Assembly: GCA_904063045.1 (NCBI GenBank)
Contig: CAJFCJ010000106.1
Location: 60,472 to 116,914 of the forward strand
From: Dimorphilus gyrociliatus
Lineage: Eukaryota; Annelida; Polychaeta; Dinophilidae
Reading direction: 5' to 3'
Length of the DNA: 56,443 nucleotides
Below, one piece after another: positions 45,940-56,443 of the stretch. Position 1 is the stretch's first letter. The number at the start of each line of letters is the position of its first letter. A model generated the notes under the pieces. It was not told where the DNA came from and ran no database searches. It was given only the letters and a program-made list of their open reading frames with translations. The translations under genes were made by a program, and so were the position numbers.

Positions 45940-46860
45940 AAAGTTTTAATGCTGTAGGGGCTAAATCTTTAGTAGAAACTTTTCAAGTTTGTTCTTCTTT
46001 AGAAAATGTTAATTTATCGTCAAATAAGAAAATGGAAAACGAATTTGAAATGATTTGCAAAGGACTGAAATCTTCAAAAACATTGAAGAAAATTAACCTT
46101 TGTTCCTGTGCGATAGATGCTGAAAAAGCCAAATGTTTAAGAGAAACCCTTCAACTTTGTTCTTCTTCGAAAAGCATTCATTTATCTATAAATTAAAAAA
46201 TTGAAAGTAACTTGTGAAAGGTTAAAATTCTCTTCAAATGCTTTGAAGACGTGGTTTCAAAATGATTTGTGAAGGACTAAAATCCTCTTCAAAAACTTTA
46301 AAGCAAATTGAATTTCAATACTGAGATATAAATCCTGAACAAGCTAAATGGTTCATCGAAATTTTTATGTTTTGCTCTTCCTTAGAAAGAATTCATTTGG
46401 CTTCAAAAAGATATTTGGAAAATGGCTTTGAAATGATGACTGACATCATCCTCACAATCTTAGAAGGAAATTGATTTTTATGATTGATTTAAATGCGGGG
46501 AAAGCTGAATATTCAGGAAGACTATTTTAACTGTGTTCCTGCTTAGAAAACATTAATTTCACCAAGAATAATAGAATGGGAAACGGATTTAAAACAATTT
46601 GTGAAGGACTAACATCGTCTTTGAAAACTTTGAAGCAAATTTCTTATCATACTTGTGGTCTAGAAGCTGAAAAAGCCGAATGTTTAGGAGAACTATCTCA
46701 AGCTTACCCTTCTCTAGATAATATTGATTCATCTTCAAATAGATATATGGAAGAAGGATTCAAAAGAATTTCTGAAAGGCTGAAATTCTCTTCAAAAACT
46801 TTAAAACAAATTGATGTTCATTCCTGTAATTTAAATACTGAGCAAGCTCAATGGTTAGAA
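45940..46860 (+). pseudogene. NLR/RNI-type LRR array relic
   Basis: A plus-strand array of roughly 171-bp units, each two LRRs of 28-29 residues. Examples: CSSLENVNLSSNKKMENEFE, then ICKGLKSSKTLKKINLCSC and IDAEKAKCLRETLQLCSS. The frames 45903-46196 and 46576-46935 are open, but the units between carry stops. This is the LRR part of an NLR-like innate immune protein without NACHT. It starts right at element copy A and ends in the half element at 46861. Confidence 0.7.
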
Positions 46861-46907
46861 GATGTTGCTTTCAAAAATCTCACTTGGGGACGTTTTCTGT
46901 CGGCCCC
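46861..46907 (+). mobile_element. Half of an inverted-terminal element
   Basis: Bases 46863-46907 match the right end of copy C (gttgctttcaaaaatctcac then ttggggacgttttctgtcgg and cccc). No partner end is found nearby, and the LRR frame reads into it. Confidence 0.8.
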
Positions 46908-47612
46908 GAGGTTCTTTCTGATGGTTGCTACATAACCATAAGATTTTTCTATTGTTTATTTATGATCAATTATTTTAGCAATTGTTTCCAATAAAGAGAG
47001 ATAACTATCTCAGGGCTATTCATTTTTCTTCCATGTTTTTAGCTGTAATTGCTCAATGGAATCTTGTCCTTTCTTACTTTTAAAGATAATCAATGGAATT
47101 GACGTATAAAAGAGAATAGCATACATTATAGCCAAATAGGCTGAACATTCTGTAATAAATTTTTTTCCTTCTTCACTTTCAATTGGAACCTTCCAGTTAA
47201 TACTTTAATGATTTTCAGGTAGATGCCACCCCGACACGACAAAAAAATATATATTTTTATTTAACAATTTGTTATAAAAAGCTTTAAACCGACCTGATCG
47301 TTCTCAACGTTTAAAGACTCTATAACATATCTTCAAAAACTAGCAATTTACATCTTTAAATCATATTAGGCTTCAACTGGTATACTGTGAAATACTATCC
47401 AATAATAATACATGTTACTAATACTTGTGGTCAGGCTATCTTAACTATAATAAAGAGAGAAAAGATTGTTTTAAAAGCATTTCAGAAGGTTTCTATTTTG
47501 ACAAATCAACTTAGTTATATCTGTGATTTTATCATCTCCTTCTAATTTCATTGTAGGAATTGGATTTAAGTGAGGATTAAGTGTTCTTAAATTCCGTTTA
47601 GCAGCTTGTAAT
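46908..47612. other. Gene-poor sequence
   Basis: Nothing recognised between the half element and copy B. Confidence 0.4.
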
Positions 47613-47818
47613 GGATGCGACAGAAAACGTTCACAAATGCATGGTTTTACCCTAATCCTAACCTAACCCTTGTCTTTTCCTAACATCTTTAGTTACCCCT
47701 AACCCTTTGATGAAACCCCCCTGACTACAAATGAATAGCTACTTCAGTCCTCCTAGCCATTTTTCAATCCGAAATATTGCTTTTAAATATCTGACTTGGG
47801 ACGTTTTCTGTCGACCCC
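47613..47818 (+). mobile_element. Inverted-terminal element, copy B
   Basis: 206 bp. Left end GGATGCGACAGAAAACGTTC, right end cgttttctgtcgacccc. The interior has ccctaatcctaacctaaccc. Flanks gcttgtaat and acgtgtaat match at seven of nine bases, consistent with a decayed target duplication. Confidence 0.85.
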
Positions 47819-48741
47819 ACGTGTAATAAGTCATTTATATTTAACGTTATACATTTGCCAGGATGTGCTTCTTTAAATTTCAATATTTTAATGATCTTTT
47901 TGAAAAATTAATTTTACGCGTTTGTAAATGGGATAAAATATATAAAAATGACTGGGAGAAAGCTCTTAGTCCTAGCAGAACTATAAACCTATGCATTGAA
48001 CTATTTAAGGTAGAAGGTAGCAAGTAAAAACTAAATCAGAAAGCAAAACGAGAGAATCTTTTTATTTTTTAATCAAAAATTCTAAAAAAGACTTTGCTAA
48101 ATTCACAGCTTGAATAAATATTTTAGCTAACAATGAAACCTTGTTTTAGTGAATCCCGCTTAAATATCGTAAAATGCTTGATTTGTTGTGTCTATAACAC
48201 TGTAAACTAGAAATAATAGAAGAGAATTTGTTAAAGAAAAATTGTTTTACTATATTTATTGATAAAAAGAAGGTAGAATAATATTTCCCCTTGAATTCAT
48301 ATCAAATATTTCTCCTTCAAAATGTTCACCATTGGAATAATTTATTTTTTTATCAATCTTTGTTTGCTTAAGCCTTTTCATTCAGGTAAACGTTTACAGT
48401 TTTAACACTTGTAAAAATGTACTTGCTTTAATGAAGAGTTAGGGTTTTTTATGAATATTTTTGAAATCAGTTCAAATTCTCCTAGAATGATTCAAACTTT
48501 AAATGAAACATTGGTATTTTTATATTAAAATAATAGCATTATCAGAAGAGAGCCAAAATGCTCTTTTATCTATATGAAAACAAAACACTGCTTCCCAAGT
48601 TCATTAAATTACGCCAAAATAGTAGAGATTCCTTTTATCATTAATATTGCTTAATTAGATTGTCCATTTTTAACATATTCAAATTTCCCAACATAATATA
48701 TTTGCTCTTTTCAACATTTTATAAAAAATAATAAAAATAAC

Positions 48742-48948
48742 GGATACGACAGAAAACGTCCCCAAATTCATGGTTTAACCCTAACCCTAACCTAGCCCTT
48801 GTCTCTCTCTAACCTTTTTGATTACCCCTAACCCTTAGATGGAACACCCCTAACTACAAATCAAAAGGTACTTTACCCCTGCTAACCATTATTCAATCCG
48901 AAATGTTGCTTTCAAAAATCTCACTTGGGGACGTTTTCTGTCGGCCCC
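48742..48948 (+). mobile_element. Inverted-terminal element, copy C (best preserved)
   Basis: 207 bp. Left end GGATACGACAGAAAACGTCC (then CCAAA), right end ttggggacgttttctgtcgg (then CCCC). The perfect 9-bp direct repeat aaaaataac lies at 48733-48741 and 48949-48957. The interior begins accctaaccctaacctagcc and contains further CCCTAAC motifs. A 9-bp duplication with G-rich ends is like Mutator- or Merlin-type DNA transposons. Confidence 0.9.
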
Positions 48949-51800
48949 AAAAATAACAAATTCCATGCTTTTAAACGTAAAAGAAATATGGCAATTGATT
49001 GGAAATAGTCAAAATATAGAAACTGTCTATTTTTAGAATCAAATTTTCAGCTGTGGAACAAAGTTCATGTGAATAATGATTCAGAGTTAAAAAAGTAAAA
49101 TTCTATTGCAGTTAATTAAATTATTCATAAGATATTGTTTACATACCACTACAATGTCACCTTGTTGAAGTTACATTTTGAAAGAATGGACATTCTCCAA
49201 GATTTTCTTTGTTCTCAGCAATTAGCTAACTTTGTCTTAGAATGTATAAGTAATCTTATAAAGAGATCAATAAATGTTGATCAATAACTACATTATTTGT
49301 CTGGAATTAAATATACAGTAATGCTATATTGCCTAAAATGATCTGAAATATAATTTTGTAAGTACTCTGAAAATATGGTAGGCCTAAAATTTATTTATTA
49401 TAGTAGTTTCTTGTTTTTAATGATGTTATTTTTGATGAAATGAGATGCAACAGAAAGTATGCACAAATGTGTTTCTTTTTTATCATAATCTAGCATTTTT
49501 CTCTGCCTTTCTCATACTTACATTTGTTACAGTTATTTTCTTTATCATAATAATCATATGTAGAATTAATCAAAGCTTCATCTTTTCGTGACATATAATT
49601 AGTACGACAACTTTTAGATTTAGAATTATAGTTCACTGATCTGTGTTTGTTTAGTGGAATGTTATTTTTCTAATTAAGTATTAAGTATGTTTTAAGTTTT
49701 TAAATACCTGCAAAGTTCGCTATTGTCACATAATTTGAGACAATCTTGCAATGTCTTATCATTAAAATCACCTAATTGCTGATCATATATTTCCTTATGT
49801 TGTATTTTTTCATAGAAGCAATCTAATATTTTTAATATATATTATAGGATATTCAAATTAAACAATGTTCCGAACTTGCCACAATTTTCCTCTTTTCTGT
49901 GAATGTAATATGAAGAAGCAAAGATTAATGAACTATTTCCACTAGCAACATTTAGAAAAATGCACTTAGTATGAAGTTTGTTTTGAAGAAATGATCTTTG
50001 AAGAGAAAAAATTAGAAATTAAAATGAATAAATCAATTGAAAGTAGAACTTGACAAATACTTGCAATTTCTCAAATGATTACAAATTCTAACACATACCT
50101 CCACATTTATATTAACCTGTGAAATTGTATACTTTACTAAATCTGATGCTTCCAATGATCTATCAGAAATAACTTGATATGAGCAGCCTATTTTAGGAGG
50201 AAAATTGTTGTAAATATTTGCATATTTAACATTTGATCACTACAAACCTTTACTTTTCAAATAGTATATTTTAATCAAGAGAAATAATAAAAATAAAAAA
50301 TTCATTCTTTTCCCAATTCGGCAGATTTTTCGACAAAATGTGTACTGCTAAAACTGAGTTGAATATAACATTTAAATACTTTTTTGGTTTCAAAGACATG
50401 CATTTTTAATTATCATTTTAAATGCCACTTACTTTTTTATTGTTAAAAAAATAAAGAATAATGAAAGAATTCCTTTAAAACAAAATTACTGTTAGTTGAG
50501 TAAAATTTACTGAATTATTAATTGATGGATTTTCCCAAGAATTGCAAAATTGCAGATTAGAAAACAATAGAAGATATAGTAGAGCGAAAATTTTTTACAG
50601 CAGCCATATTTAATTTAAATAATAAACATCAAGAATATTGTTCCGCTAAGTAGAGGTTATCAATATGAAATCAATAGAACATGCGATGATGATTATGGAA
50701 ATTTCGTTGCTCCTTTTTGCATTGTTCATGAAATTGGACTAACACTCAATAAAAAACTATGAGCATATGTAAACATTATTCATTCTCAACTGGTGAAATT
50801 AATAACAAAGCTCTCCCATCTAAATGACAATAGCCCTAGATATTGATCTATAAGTGTTCACAATTTTATAATTAAAACAGTGTCTTAATTTTCTATATTA
50901 TCGATATTATTATCGAGATATTGATTAAGAATAATAATTGACAATCAAATATTTATTAAATATCATCATAGAAGTCAATCATTATTTAATACAGTCAGAA
51001 TAACACTTCCTAGACATTTTCTGTAGATTCAATTATAAGATAATTTGGCTTTTGCTATCAAATGAGTATGTCAGTCGAAAAACTTGTTGTTGGACATTAA
51101 TCTTAAGCCTATACACTGTGACAAGCTTATTAGAACTGAGTTTAAAAATAAATTTAACTTATTCAATACAGATCTTTATATGGAGAAGGGTACAATATTT
51201 TTTGGATTCTCACAGACAAAAAAAACATTAAAGTGGATTGAATTATTAAGTGACAATGCAACAGCTTCCTTGGATGGCTAGTGCCCTATTATAATACTGT
51301 ATATCTGCCTTATAAAACTACACATACATTTGCTATTTCTAGTCTACATTGCATTCACCAAGCGGAGCAAAAAAAGGTGACTGCATTACAGCCAAATATA
51401 TAGCATAATCCAAACCTCTGGCATCGGTGGTTGGCAAACTCAAACGCAAACTATCTGAACCAATCTCTAATATGATGAAACACACTAAAAATAATCCAGT
51501 ATATAATTATCTATCAAAAGTTGCCCCTAAGGAACTAACACAGCAGCAAATAAACATCTGATTAATAAGAATGAAAACAATTGTCATCATCTAGACACTC
51601 TTGTATCATATCGTCTGAATATTGTAACATTTCATGGTTAGAGAGGTGGCTCCATATAACACAACAACACATTGAAGCACAAAAAATAGACTCGTAAAGT
51701 GAGAAACATCACACATCAACCCTGCTCCAAAAAAAAGAACATTCTGGAATTTTACCCTGTGCTATGAGGAAATTTGAAAAGATGTCCCTGTAGATGAAGG
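48949..51800. other. Gene-poor sequence
   Basis: No gene recognised in 2.9 kb. A decayed element end (atgcaacagaaagtatgcac) is present near 49443. The open stretch at 51084-51281 shows no motif. Confidence 0.4.
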
Positions 51801-52006
51801 CATGAGAACAGAAAACGTCTCCAAATTCCTGCTTTTACCCTAACCCAACCCAGCCATTGGCTGTACGTAACCTTTTCCATTACCTCTAACTCTTGGAGGA
51901 AACCATTCTAAGTACAAATCAATTGCTATCTTCTTCTTCCTAACCATTTTTCATTCCACAATCTAGCCTAGAAATTTCTCATTTGTGGACATTTTCTGTC
52001 GAGAGC
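51801..52006 (+). mobile_element. Inverted-terminal element, copy D (decayed)
   Basis: Left end gagaacagaaaacgtctcca, right end tttgtggacattttctgtcg. The interior has ttaccctaacccaacccagc. No clear target duplication. An additional, more decayed interior-like stretch follows at about 52080-52190. Confidence 0.75.
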
Positions 52007-52746
52007 CTCATCTCCATTGCCCAGCCAAGATGACTTATTATATTAGCCTCATTATGTATTATATTCTTTTTTCTGACAGATGTATGGTTTTACTCTAACT
52101 TTCAAGTGGTGTATTAGGCTTCAAGTACAAATTAATTGAACCTTTTTGTCTCCTATACATTTTTCAACACAATTTTTTCCTTGAAGGTTCCATGCTCTTC
52201 CTTAAGTTGTACTGCAATGAGCTCTTTTGATATTTCTACTTGGTTTAGACCATTGCTGAATACATTTAAGGAAGGAAAGAACTTTTAAGAAAGCTTTTTG
52301 TGCTCCTATGTATAATAATAAGCCCAGACGTTTATGAAAAGCACATTAATGTATAGTATGAAATTGAATATATAATCCGTATTGCACTTGCACGTCAAAG
52401 TTGTTTACGCAATCAGAATCATAATTTATTTAGTATTTTCCTAATAAATTTTCCAAATATCTTTGCATGAACCGTTAAAACTGTGCTTGCTTTTTTAAGC
52501 CCATTTGAATTGAGCGGACTACGTTTAATCTTTTACATATTGCAGCAGCTATTTTCAAAATGTTATAAACATTTATAATTCTCTTTTCGTCTGTCTCCAA
52601 TCCTCTGCATTTCTGTATGACGTCGAATAAAATCCATTTTCTTCCATTCTAACTAGAAACATTCTTTTTACTGTTGGATTGTAAAAGTCAAATTGTTCGA
52701 TGACAAAAGATTTCGTCCATACCAAGAGTGAGTTTATGTCCCATTT

Positions 52747-52894
52747 CTGGAGATTTCGTCCAAATTTTAAAAATTTCATAAAATATACCATTCTAACCCT
52801 ATCCCTAATCCCAAGATTTTACCTAACCCTAGCCTAAACTAGCCTATCCTAACCCTAAAACTAACCAAGGCCTAAAATTGAACGAAATCTCCAG
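52747..52894. mobile_element. Second inverted-terminal element family
   Basis: 148 bp with inverted ends ctggagatttcgtccaaatt and aattgaacgaaatctccag. The interior is again CCCTAA-rich (ctaaccctatccctaatccc). Partial ends of the same kind occur nearby at about 52705 (gatttcgtcc) and 53044 (gacgaaatttccag). No clear target duplication. Confidence 0.7.
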
Positions 52895-53379
52895 CTTTCA
52901 AAAATCAATTTTTCTGTTGTCTTATGCTAAAGGAAGACAAAAGCAAGCATTTAATATCATATTTGGGAGCTGAACAATAATTTTCCATCAAATTACATAC
53001 AAAATTTCAATCAATAAGTTTAGAAATTAAGCAACAAATATTTGGGACGAAATTTCCAGACACCAGATTGTTCTACTTTCTCAGTGAAAGTTAACAATTT
53101 GATCTTCTGTTTCTTGTAAAGATATCATCATTATCATCATAATTAAAAGTAGGGTTAACCCGCTTACATTTTATCGACCTTTAACAGCCTATTTTTCATT
53201 GTATTTCTCAAGAATGTGGCTGTGCAATATAAATATTTAGTAGTGAATTTAGTAAGTGAAATAATATAATAATCCAAGGATAGTAATTCATAGGATAATA
53301 GGATAATAATGTAATTCAAATATAGAAATATGATTTCAATAAATTCTCCAATTTTCCTAATTCCCTTACAATATTAATT

Positions 53380-53720
53380 TATATAAATTTACAACTGGCA
53401 ATCTTCAATGGTTGCAAATTGGTTAGAGATTTAAATAATTCATTGTTAATTGTCTTTAAATTCATTCTACTTAAATTCAAATTATCAATTTGAAAGAAGA
53501 GAGAAAATATATTTTTCGGCTTTGTTGCAAATGGATTGTGACTAAAATCAAAGTATTAAACCATTAAGAAGCTTCTGATAGATTGACATTAGTCAAATAA
53601 AGAACAAGGTAAAATTTGGGGGACTTTGAAAAATGAAGCTTTGTAATAATGATGTTGTAGCTGTTCTATATTTTTTAGGTTAGTCAAAGACAACTGTGCT
53701 ATAAATATAAAATTTTGCAT
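53380..53720 (-). pseudogene. Typical-type LRR relic of a receptor paralog
   Basis: Minus-strand translation shows LRR units of the receptor-family type (about 24 residues): DFSHNPFATKPKNIFSLF, then QIDNLNLSRMNLKTINNELF and KSLTNLQPLKIASCKF, with a less clean unit upstream (LYLTNVNLSEAS). Stops interrupt the frame and no 7TM part follows. A fragment of a further SRCR-LDLa-LRR receptor copy. Confidence 0.6.
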
Positions 53721-53896
53721 GTAACAGCATTTTTGCCAACATTTAGAGCAAATGTCCACAAATTCAGTTTTCTCTTAGTGGTAAAATAGAAAACCCCATA
53801 CATGGCACAAACATTATGACCTTGTGATTTTTTTTTTACACTTTGACAGATAGACTAAATTTCTTATATAAACATTATTTAATACAGTGTTCAGAA

Positions 53897-54104
53897 GGGG
53901 GTTGATGGAAAACGTCCACAAACCAGATTTTTTGAGGTTAGGTTTTGGGTTAAAAAATGGTTAGGAGGAAAAAGATAGCCATTGATTTGTAGTTAGGGGC
54001 ATACCATCTCAGGATTAGGGCTATTCAGAATGGTTAGGCAAACCCAATGGGTAGGCTAGGGCTAGGGTAAAAGCACAGTTTTGTGGACGTTCTCCATGAC
54101 AGGC
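53897..54104 (-). mobile_element. Inverted-terminal element, copy E
   Basis: 208 bp. Ends ggggttgatggaaaacgtcc and gtggacgttctccatgacag. 8-bp direct repeat gttcagaa at 53889-53896 and 54105-54112. The interior is G-rich (gggtaggctagggctagggt), so it is inserted in the opposite sense to copies B and C. Confidence 0.8.
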
Positions 54105-55572
54105 GTTCAGAATGCCATCTGTTTCATATAGTTACGAAAGGTTTTGCTGTAGTTTTAAATAATTTATGATTCAAGAAATACCATTTCAGTTGTCATTCAA
54201 AATGTAAAATTGTGATTCTCATCTCAGAGTTTACATTCACACACAGGAAAAATTAGGAGGGGAAATTGATGAAATGAAAATTGACAAACTGTCCCTTAAA
54301 GGAGACCAAACTGCCACTGAACCATTAAAAGTGATGAAAAACAATTTTCTAAAGCTTGATCAAAACAAAATACCATGCAACTCTAAAATTACGATTATAA
54401 CAGTTGTTAGCTTGGTTTTCTAACGTTTTGTTTGTAAGTAATGACTCAGAAATAATCAATGCATATTCAATTGTATCAAAAGCACTGCCATTTTGCAGAT
54501 AGTTTTCATATAAAACTTTGGACAAATTCATGTAAACCTCAGATTGGAGGTTCTATATGGACAAGTTCTTTAGTCAACTGATTAAATGTTTTTGGGTAAT
54601 AAGGGGTGATTATTTAACAAGTTACAAACAGTTGCTGGGTTTGTAAATAATCAATCACCTGGCGAGTTCTTTAGATTTCCATATAAAACCGCATATTCTC
54701 CTTTCTTTTTTAAATTCTTATAATATCCTATTGGGATAGTTCAAAATGTTTTAGGGACATTTACAGATAATTTTTTGATGTATTTTTCATAAACTAATCT
54801 ATTATTATCATTTTGAGTCTTCATATAGAAAATCTAAAATAGTTGAAATGATATGGATATATGAAAAGAATGAATTGATTTAGTGTAGTAGTAGTTCATA
54901 TAAAAGAGGCCACCTTACTCCGTTTCCCTTTTAATTCACTTTTAATTGAACAGAGATATAATCTTACCAATAATATCTTGCAAGTCGCAAACAACCCTCC
55001 AACTATAATTCATAGAATTTAACATTTGAAAATTGATATTATCGCGGTTATTAATATAACTAAAATGCTTTGTCGAAACGGTAAATTGTACAATGTTAAT
55101 TTTGAAAAATTGCGAGTTTTAGGAAAGTACTAAGACATATCGAATCCCTTAATTGAGTATTATACATCTGCAAAAGTCAATACTGTTACGCAAAAATTAT
55201 GATTTACGATTTACCAAATAATGAATATTGCGTAATATAATACAAAATTTTCACTCAAGACAATAACTAGTTTTACAAGAGATTCCTTTACCACTGTCTC
55301 AAACTTCACCTAACCTTTTTCAATAGCCCTAAGCTTTAGATGTACAAATTATTAGGTTTCCTATTCTTCTCCGCCATTTTTCGGTTAAAACTCTAACCTT
55401 CAAATATCCTATAATCAACATCTCAAACCTCTCATAACTTAATAATTTTTTCTAGAAACTAAAGTAGGAGAGAGAAAGACAGATAGCTTAATTCAAAGAT
55501 AAACTTATTAAAAAGTCATTTATAGCAACAAAGTTGCTTGTTTTCTGAATACTTTTATATTTAAAAATAATT
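54105..55572. other. Gene-poor sequence
   Basis: No gene recognised. About 55290-55440 is a decayed interior of the inverted-terminal family (cacctaacctttttcaatag). Confidence 0.4.
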
Positions 55573-56443
55573 TCAATTTAAAAGTCTTTTTTTCAAATTC
55601 AAAATACATTGAATAAATTTACCAAAAGCGTAAATATCAATAATTTCAGTTGAATCAGAAAAAATTCTAAAACTTTTCCAACAAACATAGAATTTTCTTT
55701 TATTTTCCTAACAAAAAAGTAAGTTAGATTATAATAAAATATTTAAGAGAGGAAGAGAGCTGTTATCTTATTTTACATTATAAATAATATTTTCCAAGGA
55801 TAATAATCCTCTAAATGTTATGAAGTTTGAGTGTAAAAAGCAACAGGCAATCGAAACTGCTTTGATACATTGAAAGTAGTTCAGTTCTTTAAATAAATAA
55901 TTTTCAACTAAAGAAGATGATGATGCTTGATAGTTTTGTAAATAGCATATATGATAATCATCATAATCATTTAAACAGGAAATAACTTGTTTAAAGATAA
56001 ATAAATAGAAATTTGTACATATTTTATGTAGATATTTTATGGTCTACTTACATTTTTTTCTTGTCGAATATTCAATTTCCAGTTTATTCCTTTTCCTGTG
56101 ACAAGCAGCAACTTGAACATCAAGGCGGAGAAAAAAAGAAATCTTACCCTCTCTGTAATAGCTGATTTATTTGCTTATGTAATAGCTATAGATAGAAGAT
56201 AAGGTAAAGATTAATGGATTTAACACCGAATTATTTGGAATAAAAAATATAACAAGTAGAATTTTGACATTAGCTTGTACTGTAAGTTCTTTAAATGTTG
56301 AAAATATTACTGAAAACAGATGAAAAATGGTTGTGTTCAAGAATGAAATTTTAAAAACAACTCTTATTTAACCTAAAAGTGAAAGTGGAAACCAACAAAT
56401 TACATTTGTAGAAATGGTTAGAAGAAATGATTTTTTAATTCTT
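55573..56443 (-). CDS. Receptor gene 5, 3' part: TM6-TM7 and kinase-like tail
   Basis: Runs off the right edge. TM6 bases at about 56370-56443 match receptor gene 1. After an intron (acceptor ctgttttcag) comes TM7 with STFKELTVQANVKILLVIFF and IPNNSVLNPLIFTL (gene 1: LPINSVINPFLYTL). Next is a likely beta3/helix-C exon (VAACHRKRNKLEIEY), then an exon (about 55777-55996) ending LHSNFITFRGLLSLENIIYN, like a kinase catalytic loop with FRG for HRD. A 69-bp intron (55708-55776) at the same place as in gene 1 leads to the last exon, with IIDIYAFGKFIQCILNLKKR and stop TGA at 55573-55575. No DFG or APE. Confidence 0.75.

Noticed and set aside
47640-48800. CCCTAA runs as a real telomere or chromosome end
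   Set aside because: They are short, degenerate and confined to the interiors of elements with inverted ends and target duplications, at several separate places.
51084-51281. 65-residue plus-strand open frame
   Set aside because: No motif and isolated in a gene-poor stretch.
1-56443. CRISPR arrays, bacterial operons, rRNA or tRNA genes
   Set aside because: No regularly spaced direct repeats of CRISPR type and no operon layout. Reading by eye I saw no rRNA and no convincing tRNA cloverleaf; a tRNAscan search could still find one.

Overview
This window looks like nuclear DNA of an AT-rich, compact invertebrate genome. The genes have short GT...AG introns (clear cases of about 60-70 bp). Animal-type extracellular domains are abundant: scavenger receptor cysteine-rich (SRCR), C-type lectin (CTLD), LDL-receptor class A (LDLa), leucine-rich repeat (LRR) and C1q. 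There are many Tc1/mariner relics. The LDLa-LRR-7TM receptors recall the mollusc GRL101 and relaxin-receptor type, so a lophotrochozoan or another small-genome invertebrate is conceivable, but I cannot name the species.

Layout. 1-1.1 kb is a Tc1 relic plus unexplained sequence. 1.1-7.8 kb (minus) is receptor gene 1, reading signal peptide, SRCR, CTLD, about six LDLa, LRRs, seven-helix domain and a short kinase-like tail. 8.3-8.9 kb (plus) is an unrecognised two-exon gene. 9.1-11.5 kb (minus) holds two intronless class A GPCRs. 11.6-16.2 kb holds a minisatellite, Tc1 relics, a short-chain dehydrogenase and a possible LTR. 16.5-20.9 kb (minus) is receptor gene 2, with a degenerate seven-helix region. 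21.1-27.7 kb (minus) is receptor gene 3, again with a kinase-like tail. 28.3-39.4 kb is a giant inverted repeat of two arms of about 5.3 kb around a 422-bp spacer. Each arm holds an LDLa exon, a Tc1 transposon, an NAD(P)-binding epimerase-like gene, an LRR relic and a C1q gene. The outer edge of the right arm is marked by a single 'n'. 39.4-41.4 kb (minus) is the 5' part of receptor gene 4, cut at that 'n'. 43.3-44.2 kb (plus) is an intronless class A GPCR. 44.2-55.5 kb is gene-poor, with NLR-type LRR relics and a family of about 200-bp inverted-terminal elements whose interiors resemble telomere repeats. 55.6 kb to the end (minus) is the 3' part of receptor gene 5, also with the kinase-like tail.

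How the genes fit together. Genes 1-5 look like a tandem paralog family of adhesion- or pattern-recognition-type receptors: large lectin, scavenger and LRR ectodomains, a rhodopsin-like seven-helix domain and, in the three whose 3' ends are clear, a C-terminal domain resembling a shortened protein kinase. In all three a Gly replaces the catalytic-loop Asp, and an intron follows at the same place. This putative receptor-pseudokinase family is the most interesting signal here. The giant palindrome is the main caution: its arms differ, where I compared them, almost only by homopolymer length, as expected if a long-read fold-back chimera entered the assembly.
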